DNA of 64,000 bases from Candidatus Pseudogracilibacillus intestinigallinarum. Lineage in GTDB: Bacteria > Bacillota > Bacilli > Bacillales > Amphibacillaceae. Positions 7,457 to 15,738 of this stretch are shown here, piece after piece; the stretch's first letter is position 1; every line of letters begins with the position of its first letter. The notes beneath the pieces are model-generated. The model had not been told where the DNA came from and made no database searches. It worked only from the letters and a program-made list of their open reading frames with translations. Both the position numbers and the translations under genes were made by a program. The stretch covers positions 1-64,000 of the forward strand of contig DXHX01000123.1 in assembly GCA_019113205.1 (NCBI GenBank), in the 5' to 3' direction.

Positions 7457-9349
7457 ATGCTACATCGGCGAAAAAAAGTACCACTTTTTGTCCTTGCTGC
7501 ATTATTGTTCGGTTTTAAAACGTATATCGTTTATCGTTTTGTTTTTGATATTGAACTTGACAATCTATTGCAGGAAATTATTATTTTCATTAACCCATTT
7601 ATCGCATCCATTATATTTTTTGGACTGAGTGTATGGTTTAAAACAGAAAAGCGACAAAAATTATTTATTCGATATAGTGCGTTAATTGGAACGTTGATCA
7701 TTTATTTTAACGTTGTATTCTATCGATCTTTTACTGACTTTTTAACGATACCACAATTATTTCAAACGAGTAATATTTCAGATCTTTCCTCTAGTATATT
7801 AGAGTTAATTAAACTATATGATATATTTATTTTTGTAGATGTGATGATCATTTGGTATATTGCGAAGAAAGTAACGAATATTTATGTACCAGTCTATTCA
7901 CGCCGGAAAAAAATATTTACACTCGTTGTTTCTTTGCTACTATTATCTGTTAACTTTCTATTAGCGGAGATGGAAAGGCCCCAATTATTATCGAGAGCCT
8001 TTGACAGGGAATATTTAGTGAAAAATATTGGCCTGTTTTATTACCATGTCTATGATGTCGCTTTACAATCTAAAATGCGTACACAAAAAGTAATCGCAGA
8101 TAGTAATGATCTCGTAGAAATCAAGAAATATATTCATGAAGAAGTACGAAGTGATGAACAATCGTCATTATATGGGATTGCTGAAGATAAAAATGTTATT
8201 TTTATCTCTGCAGAATCATTGCAAACGTTCGTTATTGAAAATACTTTACATGATGAGGAAGTAACTCCATTTTTAAACAGATTGATTGATGATCCAGGAA
8301 CATTTTATTTTGAAAACTTTTACCATCAAACAGGGCAAGGCAAAACATCTGATTCGGAGTTTATTACAGAGAATTCATTATATCCTATTGCAAGTGGGGC
8401 TGTATTTTTCACTCATGCGGGTAATGATTATTATGCAATGCCTGAAGCATTAAAACAACATGGTTATCAATCAGTAGTCTTCCACGCGAATACCGAAACA
8501 TTTTGGAATCGAAATCAAATGTATGAAAGTATCGGAATTGATACGTTTTATGATTATGATTCTTATGATGTTACAGAAGAAAATTCCATCGGCTGGGGAT
8601 TAAAAGATAAACCGTTTTTTGAACAAACAATTCCATACATGAAAGAGTTAGATACACCATTTTATGCGAAATTAATTACGATTACGAACCATTTTCCTTT
8701 TGACTTAGAAGAGGAAGATAAAACATTAGAAAACTATGATTCAAACTCTAAAACATTAAACCAATATTTCTCAACCGTTCGTTATATGGATGAGGCTATT
8801 GAACAGTTTTTCATGCATTTGAAATTCAATGGATTATATGAAGATTCGATTATAATTATTATGGGAGACCACGATGGCATTAGTGCGAATCATAATAAAG
8901 CAATGGCACAATATTTGAATAAAGAAGAAATTACGCCATATGATTTATTACAATTGCAAAGAGTACCATTTTATATTCATATTCCAGGCTATGAAAACGG
9001 CAAACGTATGGATAAAATAGCAGGTCAAGTTGATATTAAGCCTACTGTTTTAAGGCTTTTAGGGCTTGATACGAGTAATGATTTATATTTTGGGAATGAT
9101 CTTTTTCATAATGATCGTAAAGGATTTATTACACAAAGAAATGGCGACTTCATTAGTGATGATTATGTGTTTGCTAGTGAAATTTGCTATGACCGTGAAA
9201 CAGGGGAACCAATAGATACATTAAATGTGTATGGAGAGGAAGAATCAGCTTGTGCAGAAATTTCGAAAAAAGTTACGAAAGAGTTACAGTATTCGGACGA
9301 AATCATTTACGGTGATCTATTCAGATTCGTCGACTTTCAGACGAAATAA
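7457..9349 (+). CDS. yqgS: Lipoteichoic acid synthase family protein (LtaS/YqgS type)
   Basis: Transfers glycerol phosphate from phosphatidylglycerol to a growing chain outside the membrane. The ATG at 7457 follows GTAGGAGG; the open frame starts 54 bp earlier without a ribosome site. The 630 residues comprise five N-terminal membrane helices and an extracellular sulfatase-like domain. Thr297 in GQGKTSDSEF is the catalytic threonine, ISAES carries a metal-binding Glu and MGDHDG the metal-binding Asp/His. Position next to yqgQ matches B. subtilis YqgS, one of several LtaS paralogues, so it may be the primase-like or stress form rather than the main synthase. Confidence 0.9.
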   Translation: MLHRRKKVPLFVLAALLFGFKTYIVYRFVFDIELDNLLQEIIIFINPFIASIIFFGLSVWFKTEKRQKLFIRYSALIGTLIIYFNVVFYRSFTDFLTIPQLFQTSNISDLSSSILELIKLYDIFIFVDVMIIWYIAKKVTNIYVPVYSRRKKIFTLVVSLLLLSVNFLLAEMERPQLLSRAFDREYLVKNIGLFYYHVYDVALQSKMRTQKVIADSNDLVEIKKYIHEEVRSDEQSSLYGIAEDKNVIFISAESLQTFVIENTLHDEEVTPFLNRLIDDPGTFYFENFYHQTGQGKTSDSEFITENSLYPIASGAVFFTHAGNDYYAMPEALKQHGYQSVVFHANTETFWNRNQMYESIGIDTFYDYDSYDVTEENSIGWGLKDKPFFEQTIPYMKELDTPFYAKLITITNHFPFDLEEEDKTLENYDSNSKTLNQYFSTVRYMDEAIEQFFMHLKFNGLYEDSIIIIMGDHDGISANHNKAMAQYLNKEEITPYDLLQLQRVPFYIHIPGYENGKRMDKIAGQVDIKPTVLRLLGLDTSNDLYFGNDLFHNDRKGFITQRNGDFISDDYVFASEICYDRETGEPIDTLNVYGEEESACAEISKKVTKELQYSDEIIYGDLFRFVDFQTK

Positions 9350-9366
9350 GGGATAGAACACAAAAA

Positions 9367-9400
9367 TAGAGGTTAAGGTAATATACCTTAACCTCTATAT
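9367..9400 (+). terminator. Rho-independent terminator after the LTA synthase gene
   Basis: AGAGGTTAAGGTA and TACCTTAACCTCT form a perfect hairpin with a short loop, followed by a T-rich tract. It also lies downstream of the minus-strand gene yqgW and may serve both. Confidence 0.85.
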
Positions 9401-9412
9401 TTGTTTGTAATA

Positions 9413-9592
9413 TTAAGGACAGATTCCAGCATCTGTTAATCGACAAATAATCTCCATGACTGAGAAATACCCAAAGCAAAGAGTTGCTACTGCAGAAAAA
9501 CCTAAAGCTAAGTAGTTTTTAATTTTAAATTGTCTAATTAACGACACAGCTGAAAGTAAAGCAACGACTAAAAAGATGATTGCTAGTACCAT
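9413..9592 (-). CDS. yqgW: YqgW-like small membrane protein (DUF2759)
   Basis: A 59-residue protein translated from an ATG at 9592 with an AAGGAGG ribosome site 9 bases before it. It has two hydrophobic helices (about 3-18 and 28-48) separated by a short basic stretch (RQFKIKN). This pattern and its place between yqgS and yqgX match YqgW of the DUF2759 family. Function is unknown. It runs opposite to its neighbours. Confidence 0.8.
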   Translation of the reverse strand: MVLAIIFLVVALLSAVSLIRQFKIKNYLALGFSAVATLCFGYFSVMEIICRLTDAGICP

Positions 9593-9753
9593 TTTAATTA
9601 CATCCTCCTTATGACCATGTTAAAATGAAAGTAAATCAAGCTTCATATATGTAATAAATAGCATGATAGCTAATACTTATTCTATAATATTGCTTGATGT
9701 TTGTCGAGTTATATTCATTTTTATTTTTAGAAAAGGATATTGGAGGAAAAAAG

Positions 9754-10395
9754 ATGCAAATTGATACATTTTCTTTAGGACCACTAGGAACAAATTGTTA
9801 TATTCTTTCAAAGGAAGGAAAATGTCTTATTGTAGATCCAGGTGGTGATGCACATATTGTGAAACAACATCTTGAAGAACAACAGTTAGAACCGTTAGCT
9901 ATTTTATTAACACATGCCCATTTTGATCATATCGGTGCTGTAGATGAGTTAAGAAATGACTTACAGTTAGATGTATATTTACATGAAAGTGAAGAAGAGT
10001 ATTTGTTGGATGCGACAGTAAATCGGTCAGTTATGTTTTTAGGGGAAGATTTTAAAATTGAAACATCCGCACCAGATCACTTTTTAATAGAGGGAACTTT
10101 AACCATTGGACCATTTACGATGGAATGTATTCATACGCCAGGACATTCTCCAGGAAGCATGTCATTTATATTTGCACATGATACATGTGTTGTAAGTGGA
10201 GACGTATTATTCCAACAAGGCATTGGTCGAACTGATTTACCTGGTGGTAGTATGGATGTATTAGCAAATAGCATCGTTCATAAATTATATATATTAGAAG
10301 ATGATGTCGTTGTTTTTCCTGGTCATGGATCTAGTACAACCATTGGGGATGAAAAGGATACAAATCCTTTTACATTACAATTTTATCAAAGGTAG
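9754..10395 (+). CDS. yqgX: Metallo-beta-lactamase-fold hydrolase (YqgX, glyoxalase II-like)
   Basis: A cytoplasmic hydrolase of the glyoxalase II-like branch. The start at 9754 follows TTGGAGGAAAAAAG; the open frame begins 60 bp earlier with no ribosome site. The zinc-binding signature THAHFDHIG is present, followed by the further metal ligands HTPGHSPGS, SGDVLF and FPGHG. The length, 213 residues, fits YqgX. The substrate is unknown; family members act on glyoxal or thioester adducts. Position upstream of comGA is as in B. subtilis. Confidence 0.9.
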   Translation: MQIDTFSLGPLGTNCYILSKEGKCLIVDPGGDAHIVKQHLEEQQLEPLAILLTHAHFDHIGAVDELRNDLQLDVYLHESEEEYLLDATVNRSVMFLGEDFKIETSAPDHFLIEGTLTIGPFTMECIHTPGHSPGSMSFIFAHDTCVVSGDVLFQQGIGRTDLPGGSMDVLANSIVHKLYILEDDVVVFPGHGSSTTIGDEKDTNPFTLQFYQR

Positions 10396-10429
10396 GGTAA
10401 GGTTGTAATTCAGTAAAAAATAAATTGAT

Positions 10430-10494
10430 GGATGAGGTGAGTGTCGGACAAGAGGAAAGTATGATTCTTCTTGTCTACACTCATCTTTTTTTGT
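10430..10494 (+). terminator. Terminator-like long hairpin after yqgX
   Basis: GATGAGGTGAGTGTCGGACAAGA (split by small bulges) pairs with TCTTGTCTACACTCATC and is followed by TTTTTTTG. The rest of the 281-bp gap before comGA is AT-rich. I saw no convincing pair of ComK boxes, although AAAA/TTTT tracts occur near 10590-10640. Confidence 0.7.
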
Positions 10495-10676
10495 TTTACA
10501 ATATATGACGTTGGTGGAAAATTGTATTTTCATCATAAATAACATTCTAAAATTTAAAAATAGCCACTATAGTTATTTAGAATTACAAATTTGCTCAAAT
10601 AGGAAACTTTTTATTGAATTATACAAAATTGTTCATTAAAATATTATATAAATTAGCATATAAGTACTAAAAGGAG

Positions 10677-11711
10677 GTGGTGAAAATAAACCGTACAGAA
10701 AAAATTACGCGTAAATTCTTGGAAGAAGCATGTAAGAAACAAGCATCCGATATTCACTTTTATCCAAGTCATGATGAAGATCACGTAGATATTTTTTATC
10801 GTCTACTTGGCAAAAGAGTGTATATTCGCTCGATTAAAAAGAAGTTATATGCGATTATATTAGCTTATCTTAAATATAGTGCTCATATGGATATTAGTGA
10901 AAAAAGAAAACCTCAAAGTGGGAAGATGCATTATACGACAGAAAATAAGGAATTATACGCTTTACGTTTATCAACACTTCCGACGATGCAGGAAGAGAGT
11001 TTAACGATACGTTTGTTACCTCAAAGCAATTTAAAAATTGATGAACTATTTGTCTTTCCATATCAATTTAACCGAATGAAGCAATGGTTTCATCAACAGG
11101 CAGGGCTAATTCTCATTACAGGGCCGACCGGTTGTGGGAAATCCACCACAATGTACGCATTGATGCAAGCGTTAACAGAAAAACAATCATATCAAGCAAT
11201 TACATTGGAGGACCCAATTGAACGGACGCTTGACAATGTCATTCAAGTAGAAATGAATGAAAGAGCGGGTGTATCCTATCATACGGGATTAAAAGCTGCC
11301 TTAAGGCATGATCCGGATATTATTATGATAGGTGAAATAAGGGATGAAAAAACAGCTAAATTTGCTCTAGAAGCATCCTTGACAGGACATTTAGTTGTGA
11401 GTACGATTCATGCTAAGAACGCTGTTGGGACAATTGATCGTTTACTCGATTTAAATATCTCGAAAAACGATATTGCACAAACTTTGCTTGCGATAGCCTC
11501 TATACAATTGATTCCCGTTTTTACAAAAGGTGATGTGAAACGTGGTGCGATTGTGGAATTGATTGATGGAAATAATATAACGTCAATTTTATCTGGAAAC
11601 AAAGTAGTAGAACAATTGAATATGGAGACTTTTGAACAATTAAAGGAGAAAGTGAAAAGATATGGATTTTTACAAGATGATTCAATGGATGAAACGTCGA
11701 AAAGCGTATAA
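10677..11711 (+). CDS. comGA: ComGA, competence pseudopilus assembly ATPase
   Basis: A secretion ATPase of the GspE/PilB family that powers assembly of the DNA-uptake pseudopilus at the membrane. Walker A GPTGCGKS is at 149-156, the Walker B-like block is IIMIGEIRD, and the conserved HAKNA box follows. About 345 residues is typical of ComGA. The start is doubtful: AAGGAGG (10671-10677) touches the two in-frame GTG codons at 10677 and 10680, while the codon at ideal spacing (8 nt, 10686) is ATA. I give the first GTG. First gene of the comG operon; comGB overlaps its last 50 bp. ComK control is expected but not shown. Confidence 0.92.
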   Translation: MVKINRTEKITRKFLEEACKKQASDIHFYPSHDEDHVDIFYRLLGKRVYIRSIKKKLYAIILAYLKYSAHMDISEKRKPQSGKMHYTTENKELYALRLSTLPTMQEESLTIRLLPQSNLKIDELFVFPYQFNRMKQWFHQQAGLILITGPTGCGKSTTMYALMQALTEKQSYQAITLEDPIERTLDNVIQVEMNERAGVSYHTGLKAALRHDPDIIMIGEIRDEKTAKFALEASLTGHLVVSTIHAKNAVGTIDRLLDLNISKNDIAQTLLAIASIQLIPVFTKGDVKRGAIVELIDGNNITSILSGNKVVEQLNMETFEQLKEKVKRYGFLQDDSMDETSKSV

Positions 11712-12726
11712 ATATTTTTTTCCCATCGAAAAACAATTGCAATATTTAAAGCATGTACATTTTTTAATGTCTCACGGTTATTCATTTAAAGATGCTTTAG
11801 ATCATTTATATTACAATACAGATTATGAGGCACAAACAAAAGAGATAATTACAGCATTCAAACGGGGAGATCCGCTAGATAAAGCGTTTGAGCATGCAAT
11901 GTTTCATCATTCTATTGTTGCATATTTACAATTTTCACATGCACATGAAAGCATGATAGATAGTATTAAAAATTGCGTAGATATGGTGGAATACCGATTG
12001 AGTTATATTGAGAAATTAAAGAAAACGATTCGCTATCCATTATTTTTACTTATTATTATTGTGTTGCTACTGATTAGTCTCAATCGTTATGTGCTGCCAA
12101 TGTTTTTGGACTTGTTCCAATCACATGCTTCTTCATCAAAAACATTGTTACTTTCTATTTCTTTTATTGAGTTTATTACTACATTTTTTTTAGTACTCCT
12201 ATTGATACTTTTTATTTTTTCTTTCATATGGAAAAAATATAAACCACAAATACCTATAGAAATCCAATTAAATATATATAAAAAAATCCCATTTTATCGT
12301 TCATTTCTAACATTATATACATCATATTATTTAGTTACGTATATTAGTATGTATTTAAAAGCAAGTTTACCTATGCGGGAAGTAGTGAAACAATTAAAAA
12401 GTCATGATCGTTTAACTATTTTAGCATATTATGGTGAGGAAATTGATATGCAATTAGAGGCAGGACAATCATTGGCTACTGCTGTCAATCAATTGTATTT
12501 CATTGATCGTCATACGAAAGGAATTTTTAGTAGAAGTATGGATCAAAGTAGCTTTGAAAAGGATCTATCAGTTTATGCCGTATTTTTAGGTGAGAAAATT
12601 CGCAATAAATTAGTGAAAATAATTCAATTTATTCAACCAGTTATATTTTCGATTGTCGCGTTATTTATTATTTTTGTTTATCTTACATTAATGATTCCAA
12701 TGTATCAATTAATTGAAACAATTTAA
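11662..12726 (+). CDS. comGB: ComGB, competence pseudopilus inner-membrane platform protein
   Basis: A GspF/PilC-type membrane protein that anchors pseudopilus assembly together with ComGA. Its 354 residues hold three hydrophobic helices, near 125-145, 165-190 and at the C-terminus (about 328-350), with two cytoplasmic type II secretion F domains between. The ATG lies inside the end of comGA (50-bp overlap) behind a TAAAGGAG site, so translation is probably coupled. Family length and order match B. subtilis. Confidence 0.9.
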   Translation: MDFYKMIQWMKRRKAYKYFFPIEKQLQYLKHVHFLMSHGYSFKDALDHLYYNTDYEAQTKEIITAFKRGDPLDKAFEHAMFHHSIVAYLQFSHAHESMIDSIKNCVDMVEYRLSYIEKLKKTIRYPLFLLIIIVLLLISLNRYVLPMFLDLFQSHASSSKTLLLSISFIEFITTFFLVLLLILFIFSFIWKKYKPQIPIEIQLNIYKKIPFYRSFLTLYTSYYLVTYISMYLKASLPMREVVKQLKSHDRLTILAYYGEEIDMQLEAGQSLATAVNQLYFIDRHTKGIFSRSMDQSSFEKDLSVYAVFLGEKIRNKLVKIIQFIQPVIFSIVALFIIFVYLTLMIPMYQLIETI

Positions 12727-12743
12727 AGAGAGGGGAACATATT

Positions 12744-13061
12744 ATGAGTCGTATAAAAGGGGAAGATGGATTCACATTAATAGAAATGTTAGTTGTACTT
12801 CTTATCATCACGGTATTAATTTTATTGTTGTTACCTAATTTAACGAATCGGAGTAGTGATGTACATGAAAAAGGATGTAAAGCTCTAACGTCTACGGTTC
12901 AGAGTCAAGTATACGCATATCAATTAGAAGCAGGAAAATTACCAACTAGCCTAGACGATTTAGTACAAGAAAACTACATTGAATCAAGTCAGAAAAAATG
13001 TTCAAACAATACCCCGTTACAATACAATGTATCGAGTGGGAAAGTGTATGTGAATGAATAA
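12744..13061 (+). CDS. comGC: ComGC, major competence pseudopilin
   Basis: The main subunit of the competence pseudopilus. A short leader ends at a prepilin peptidase site (G/FTLIEM, residues about 9-15), followed by the usual hydrophobic helix LVVLLIITVLILLLLP. Two cysteines (in EKGCKAL and KKCSNN) fit the disulfide known for ComGC. Length 105. An AGAGAGGGG ribosome site precedes the ATG. It overlaps comGD by 8 bp. Processing would need ComC, which is not in this window. Confidence 0.93.
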   Translation: MSRIKGEDGFTLIEMLVVLLIITVLILLLLPNLTNRSSDVHEKGCKALTSTVQSQVYAYQLEAGKLPTSLDDLVQENYIESSQKKCSNNTPLQYNVSSGKVYVNE

Positions 13062-13482
13062 AGAATCCGGTTTCACATTGTTAGAATTACTCTTTGTTTT
13101 GCTTATCATTTCCATTTTCATTTTATTAACTACACCAAGTATGGTTGCATTAAAGGAAAAATCAGAAGTGAATGCTTTTAAACACTTATTGGATGCGGAT
13201 ATTTTGTATATTCAAAATAAAGCATTCCATCATAGAAAAGAGTATATTTTAGGATTTTTGAGAAACAATCAATATGTGCTGCACCATGGTAAGGTTGGTA
13301 ATAGGGAAATAGTAAGACAGATTCCTTCGGCAGTATCCTATTCAATGAAGAACACTAATATAATGTACAATTTAAAAGGAACAATTATACAACCAGGCAC
13401 CTATGTTTTTATCGTGGACGGTCGTCTATACAGGCTTGTATTTCCACTGGGGAAAGGGAGGCATTGGATAGATGAATCGTAA
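13054..13482 (+). CDS. comGD: ComGD, minor competence pseudopilin
   Basis: A minor pseudopilin of 142 residues beginning MNKESGFTLLELLFVLLIIS: a prepilin peptidase site (G/FTLLE) followed by the hydrophobic assembly helix. The start codon lies within the end of comGC (8-bp overlap) and the end overlaps comGE by 11 bp. Position and length match ComGD. Confidence 0.9.
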   Translation: MNKESGFTLLELLFVLLIISIFILLTTPSMVALKEKSEVNAFKHLLDADILYIQNKAFHHRKEYILGFLRNNQYVLHHGKVGNREIVRQIPSAVSYSMKNTNIMYNLKGTIIQPGTYVFIVDGRLYRLVFPLGKGRHWIDES

Positions 13483-13801
13483 TGGTTTTACTTTTATTGA
13501 GGCGTTAGTTTCCTTAAATATTATCATTTTTATAAGTCTTACGGTTGCACCGTTATTAACACTCGTCATGCAAGAGAGAGTAAATGCTTTATTAAAGCGT
13601 GATGTCGCATATGTGTTGTATGAGGATTTATTGTATAGGGCGAATGGAAATGATGGAACAATGTATTACGAAAAATCGATACAACAGACAAATGTACAAT
13701 TTACATTTCAATTAGAAAACGAACATATGAGGGGTTGTGCAAATTGGGAAAATAAAAAGGCACGAAAAGAAACATTTTGCTTATATAGCGATCATAAGTA
13801 A
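13472..13801 (+). CDS. comGE: ComGE, minor competence pseudopilin
   Basis: A 109-residue pseudopilin with a very short leader: MNRNGFTFIEALVSLNIIIF gives the peptidase site G/FTFIE and the membrane helix. It overlaps comGD at the start and comGF at the end. Identity rests on operon position and pilin features, since minor pseudopilins diverge fast. Confidence 0.85.
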   Translation: MNRNGFTFIEALVSLNIIIFISLTVAPLLTLVMQERVNALLKRDVAYVLYEDLLYRANGNDGTMYYEKSIQQTNVQFTFQLENEHMRGCANWENKKARKETFCLYSDHK

Positions 13802-14201
13802 TGAAAGAGGAATTACATTACTTTCCGTTTTATTTGGATTAACAGTTATCATAGTTACATTTCCGTTGTTAATGTATATTTTTAAAAATTTGTCGGAGAC
13901 AAATTATTCAGAAGACTTATCTTATCGCCAGTTTTTTCTTTTCGTTCGACAAGAAAATTTAGATGCAGAAAGAATGTTTGAACGAAATAATACTTTATAT
14001 TTTCAATTGAATGAGGATGAAGTTTCTATGATTGAAAAATATCAGGATGTTATTCGGCGACGCGTAAATTATTTAGGTCATGAAATATATTTGCGTGATG
14101 TACAAGGATTTGAAACCGAAACACTGGATTACGGTATTAAAATCACTGTAACATCCAACGAAGGGGGAATTTATGAAAAAACAATATCATTTGAACAATG
14201 A
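13737..14201 (+). CDS. comGF: ComGF, minor competence pseudopilin
   Basis: A 154-residue protein with a long basic leader ending at ERG/ITLLSVLFGLTVIIV, the cleavage site and assembly helix. A GTG at 13737 behind a GAGGGGTT site, inside comGE, is the best start I see. The overlap with comGE is 65 bp, large but not rare in comG operons. The C-terminal half has the beta-rich pattern of ComGF (the QFFLFVRQENLDAE block). It overlaps comGG by 29 bp. Confidence 0.82.
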   Translation: MQIGKIKRHEKKHFAYIAIISNERGITLLSVLFGLTVIIVTFPLLMYIFKNLSETNYSEDLSYRQFFLFVRQENLDAERMFERNNTLYFQLNEDEVSMIEKYQDVIRRRVNYLGHEIYLRDVQGFETETLDYGIKITVTSNEGGIYEKTISFEQ

Positions 14202-14556
14202 TGAACGAGGTTTTTTCTTACCATATGTGATGGTTTTGAGTACAATAATTTTAATATTTGTTGCAAATACTATTTATATTTATGAAAATGAATTAGAAAT
14301 TTCTAGTAATTTAATTGATCAAATTACGTACGAAACACAGTATGAAATGGCAATTGCTAAATTATTACGAGAACGACCATTTGAACAGACTAACGAAGGA
14401 ATGGAAGCATATAATTTACCTAATGGTAAAACAGATGTATTTTATACAAAAGAAAATGAGCGTTTACAAGTAAAAGTACAAGTTTATGGGGAAGATGATT
14501 ATATGTATCCATTTCATCGGACGATTCATTTAAGGGGAGATATCACGAAAGAATGA
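14173..14556 (+). CDS. comGG: ComGG, competence pseudopilus component
   Basis: A 127-residue protein and the last gene of the comG operon. The N-terminus NNDERGFFLPYVMVLSTIILIF has the Gly-Phe and hydrophobic helix of ComGG-type proteins. The start overlaps comGF and has a GAAGGGGG ribosome site. ComGG is needed with the other ComG proteins for pseudopilus formation. No strong terminator follows. Confidence 0.82.
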   Translation: MKKQYHLNNDERGFFLPYVMVLSTIILIFVANTIYIYENELEISSNLIDQITYETQYEMAIAKLLRERPFEQTNEGMEAYNLPNGKTDVFYTKENERLQVKVQVYGEDDYMYPFHRTIHLRGDITKE

Positions 14557-14587
14557 GGAAAAAATCATTGTTCTAACATATGTTTCA

Positions 14588-14616
14588 TTTACAATATTCA
14601 TTTCCTAGTTTATAAT
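14588..14616 (+). promoter_or_regulatory. Sigma-A promoter of yqgY
   Basis: TTTACA (14588-14593), 17 bp, then TATAAT (14611-14616): a near-consensus promoter 40 bp before the small gene at 14656. It separates that gene from the comG operon. Confidence 0.8.
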
Positions 14617-14655
14617 GATATTTGTATTAGGTTACGTTAAAGGAGGGGAAAAAGC

Positions 14656-14895
14656 ATGGATCGAATGTTTCGAGTGCTTGCCTTTTGGACAGGGGTTTTC
14701 ATGGTAATGTTCTTCGTTGGAGAAATGTATAATACTGCTGTATTATTCCTAGTACAAACGGCTTTTTTCCTAACACTAAGTTATTTAAAGCTTTCAGAAC
14801 GAATGTACTTATATTTGTTCGGTGCGTACTTAACAGTGTTTATGATCGGATTTACTTGGTATACAGAATTTATTATGATTCCAAGCTTCGGTTAA
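14656..14895 (+). CDS. yqgY: YqgY-like small membrane protein (DUF2626)
   Basis: A 79-residue protein with three hydrophobic stretches (about 5-22, 25-42 and 50-70) starting MDRMFRVLAFWTGVFMVMFF, the DUF2626 pattern. AAAGGAGGGG precedes the ATG. It has its own strong promoter and terminator, so it is likely expressed alone. B. subtilis keeps yqgY upstream of comGA; here it lies downstream of comGG. Function unknown. Confidence 0.8.
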   Translation: MDRMFRVLAFWTGVFMVMFFVGEMYNTAVLFLVQTAFFLTLSYLKLSERMYLYLFGAYLTVFMIGFTWYTEFIMIPSFG

Positions 14896-14902
14896 TAAAC
14901 AG

Positions 14903-14935
14903 AAAAACACCTCTGCTATATGCAGGGGTGTTTTT
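14903..14935 (+). terminator. Bidirectional terminator between yqgY and yqhG
   Basis: AAAAACACCTCTGC and TGCAGGGGTGTTTTT form a hairpin with T runs on both strands. It touches the end of the converging gene yqhG. Confidence 0.9.
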
Positions 14936-15705
14936 CATGTAGTACGAAATTGGTTATTCCTTATATAAATGAGCGCACCTTGTAATACTTCTACATGAAT
15001 TTTTGGTTGTAGCCTTTTGTACATAGCCGACTTTTCATTTTTATGCATGTTCGTATCATGTTTTTCATACATTGTTTCTTCTAATTTCATCTCACGATAA
15101 CTTGTCATTGCCCATTCATATGATTTTGATTCTAAGTGTTGATTAATTGCTTCGTCCATTCGTTTGTATCCATTTAAAACGGAAATTATTGGCGCAATGG
15201 TGTAACAATAATCATTCATTTTTTCTTGTAACGATTTTTCCTCCAGTTTTTCCATCATTTGAAACTCGATAATTCCGTGAATTAACTGTAGCCCCATAGA
15301 AATGATTTCCTCTGTATGTATTTTACCTTCATAACAAATTTTTACATTTAATAATAACCATGGATATAACATCGTCTCCGTATTCGTATAAATCGATTCA
15401 TAATAAACACCATAAACTGTACTCTTCTGTAACCATGACATTGTACGATTGTATAGTGGAGTGTCGTACTGGAGTGTATAATTATTTACCGTTTTGTCAT
15501 TTGTTGTAAAGGACACTTTTTGGGGAATTCCTTCTTGTTGCATCGTTTCCATATATGTCCAATAAAATGGACGGTGCATGATTGCTTTGTCTATTTCTTT
15601 CGTTAATTGCACTGTTATGGAGTTATTTTCCTCGGACACAATATCACAATTCGTTATGCGAAAAAAGTTTTTATAAAACGTTTGTAGAAAAGATAGAGTG
15701 GACAT
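14935..15705 (-). CDS. yqhG: YqhG family protein
   Basis: About 256 residues, cytoplasmic, with no signal peptide. It matches the YqhG family found next to the helicase yqhH in Bacillus. The ATG at 15705 has a GGAAAGG site at good spacing; a GTG three codons upstream (15714) is too close to it. The C-terminus, VEVLQGALIYIRNNQ, is typical. It starts 34 bp after yqhH and so is probably in its operon. Function is unknown. Confidence 0.8.
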   Translation of the reverse strand: MSTLSFLQTFYKNFFRITNCDIVSEENNSITVQLTKEIDKAIMHRPFYWTYMETMQQEGIPQKVSFTTNDKTVNNYTLQYDTPLYNRTMSWLQKSTVYGVYYESIYTNTETMLYPWLLLNVKICYEGKIHTEEIISMGLQLIHGIIEFQMMEKLEEKSLQEKMNDYCYTIAPIISVLNGYKRMDEAINQHLESKSYEWAMTSYREMKLEETMYEKHDTNMHKNEKSAMYKRLQPKIHVEVLQGALIYIRNNQFRTT

Positions 15706-15738
15706 CTTTTTCACGGCCTTTCCATATGTACTTTATGT

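Noticed and set aside
10580-10650. ComK boxes upstream of comGA
   Set aside because: AAAA and TTTT tracts occur, but no AAAA-N5-TTTT pair at proper spacing could be defended.
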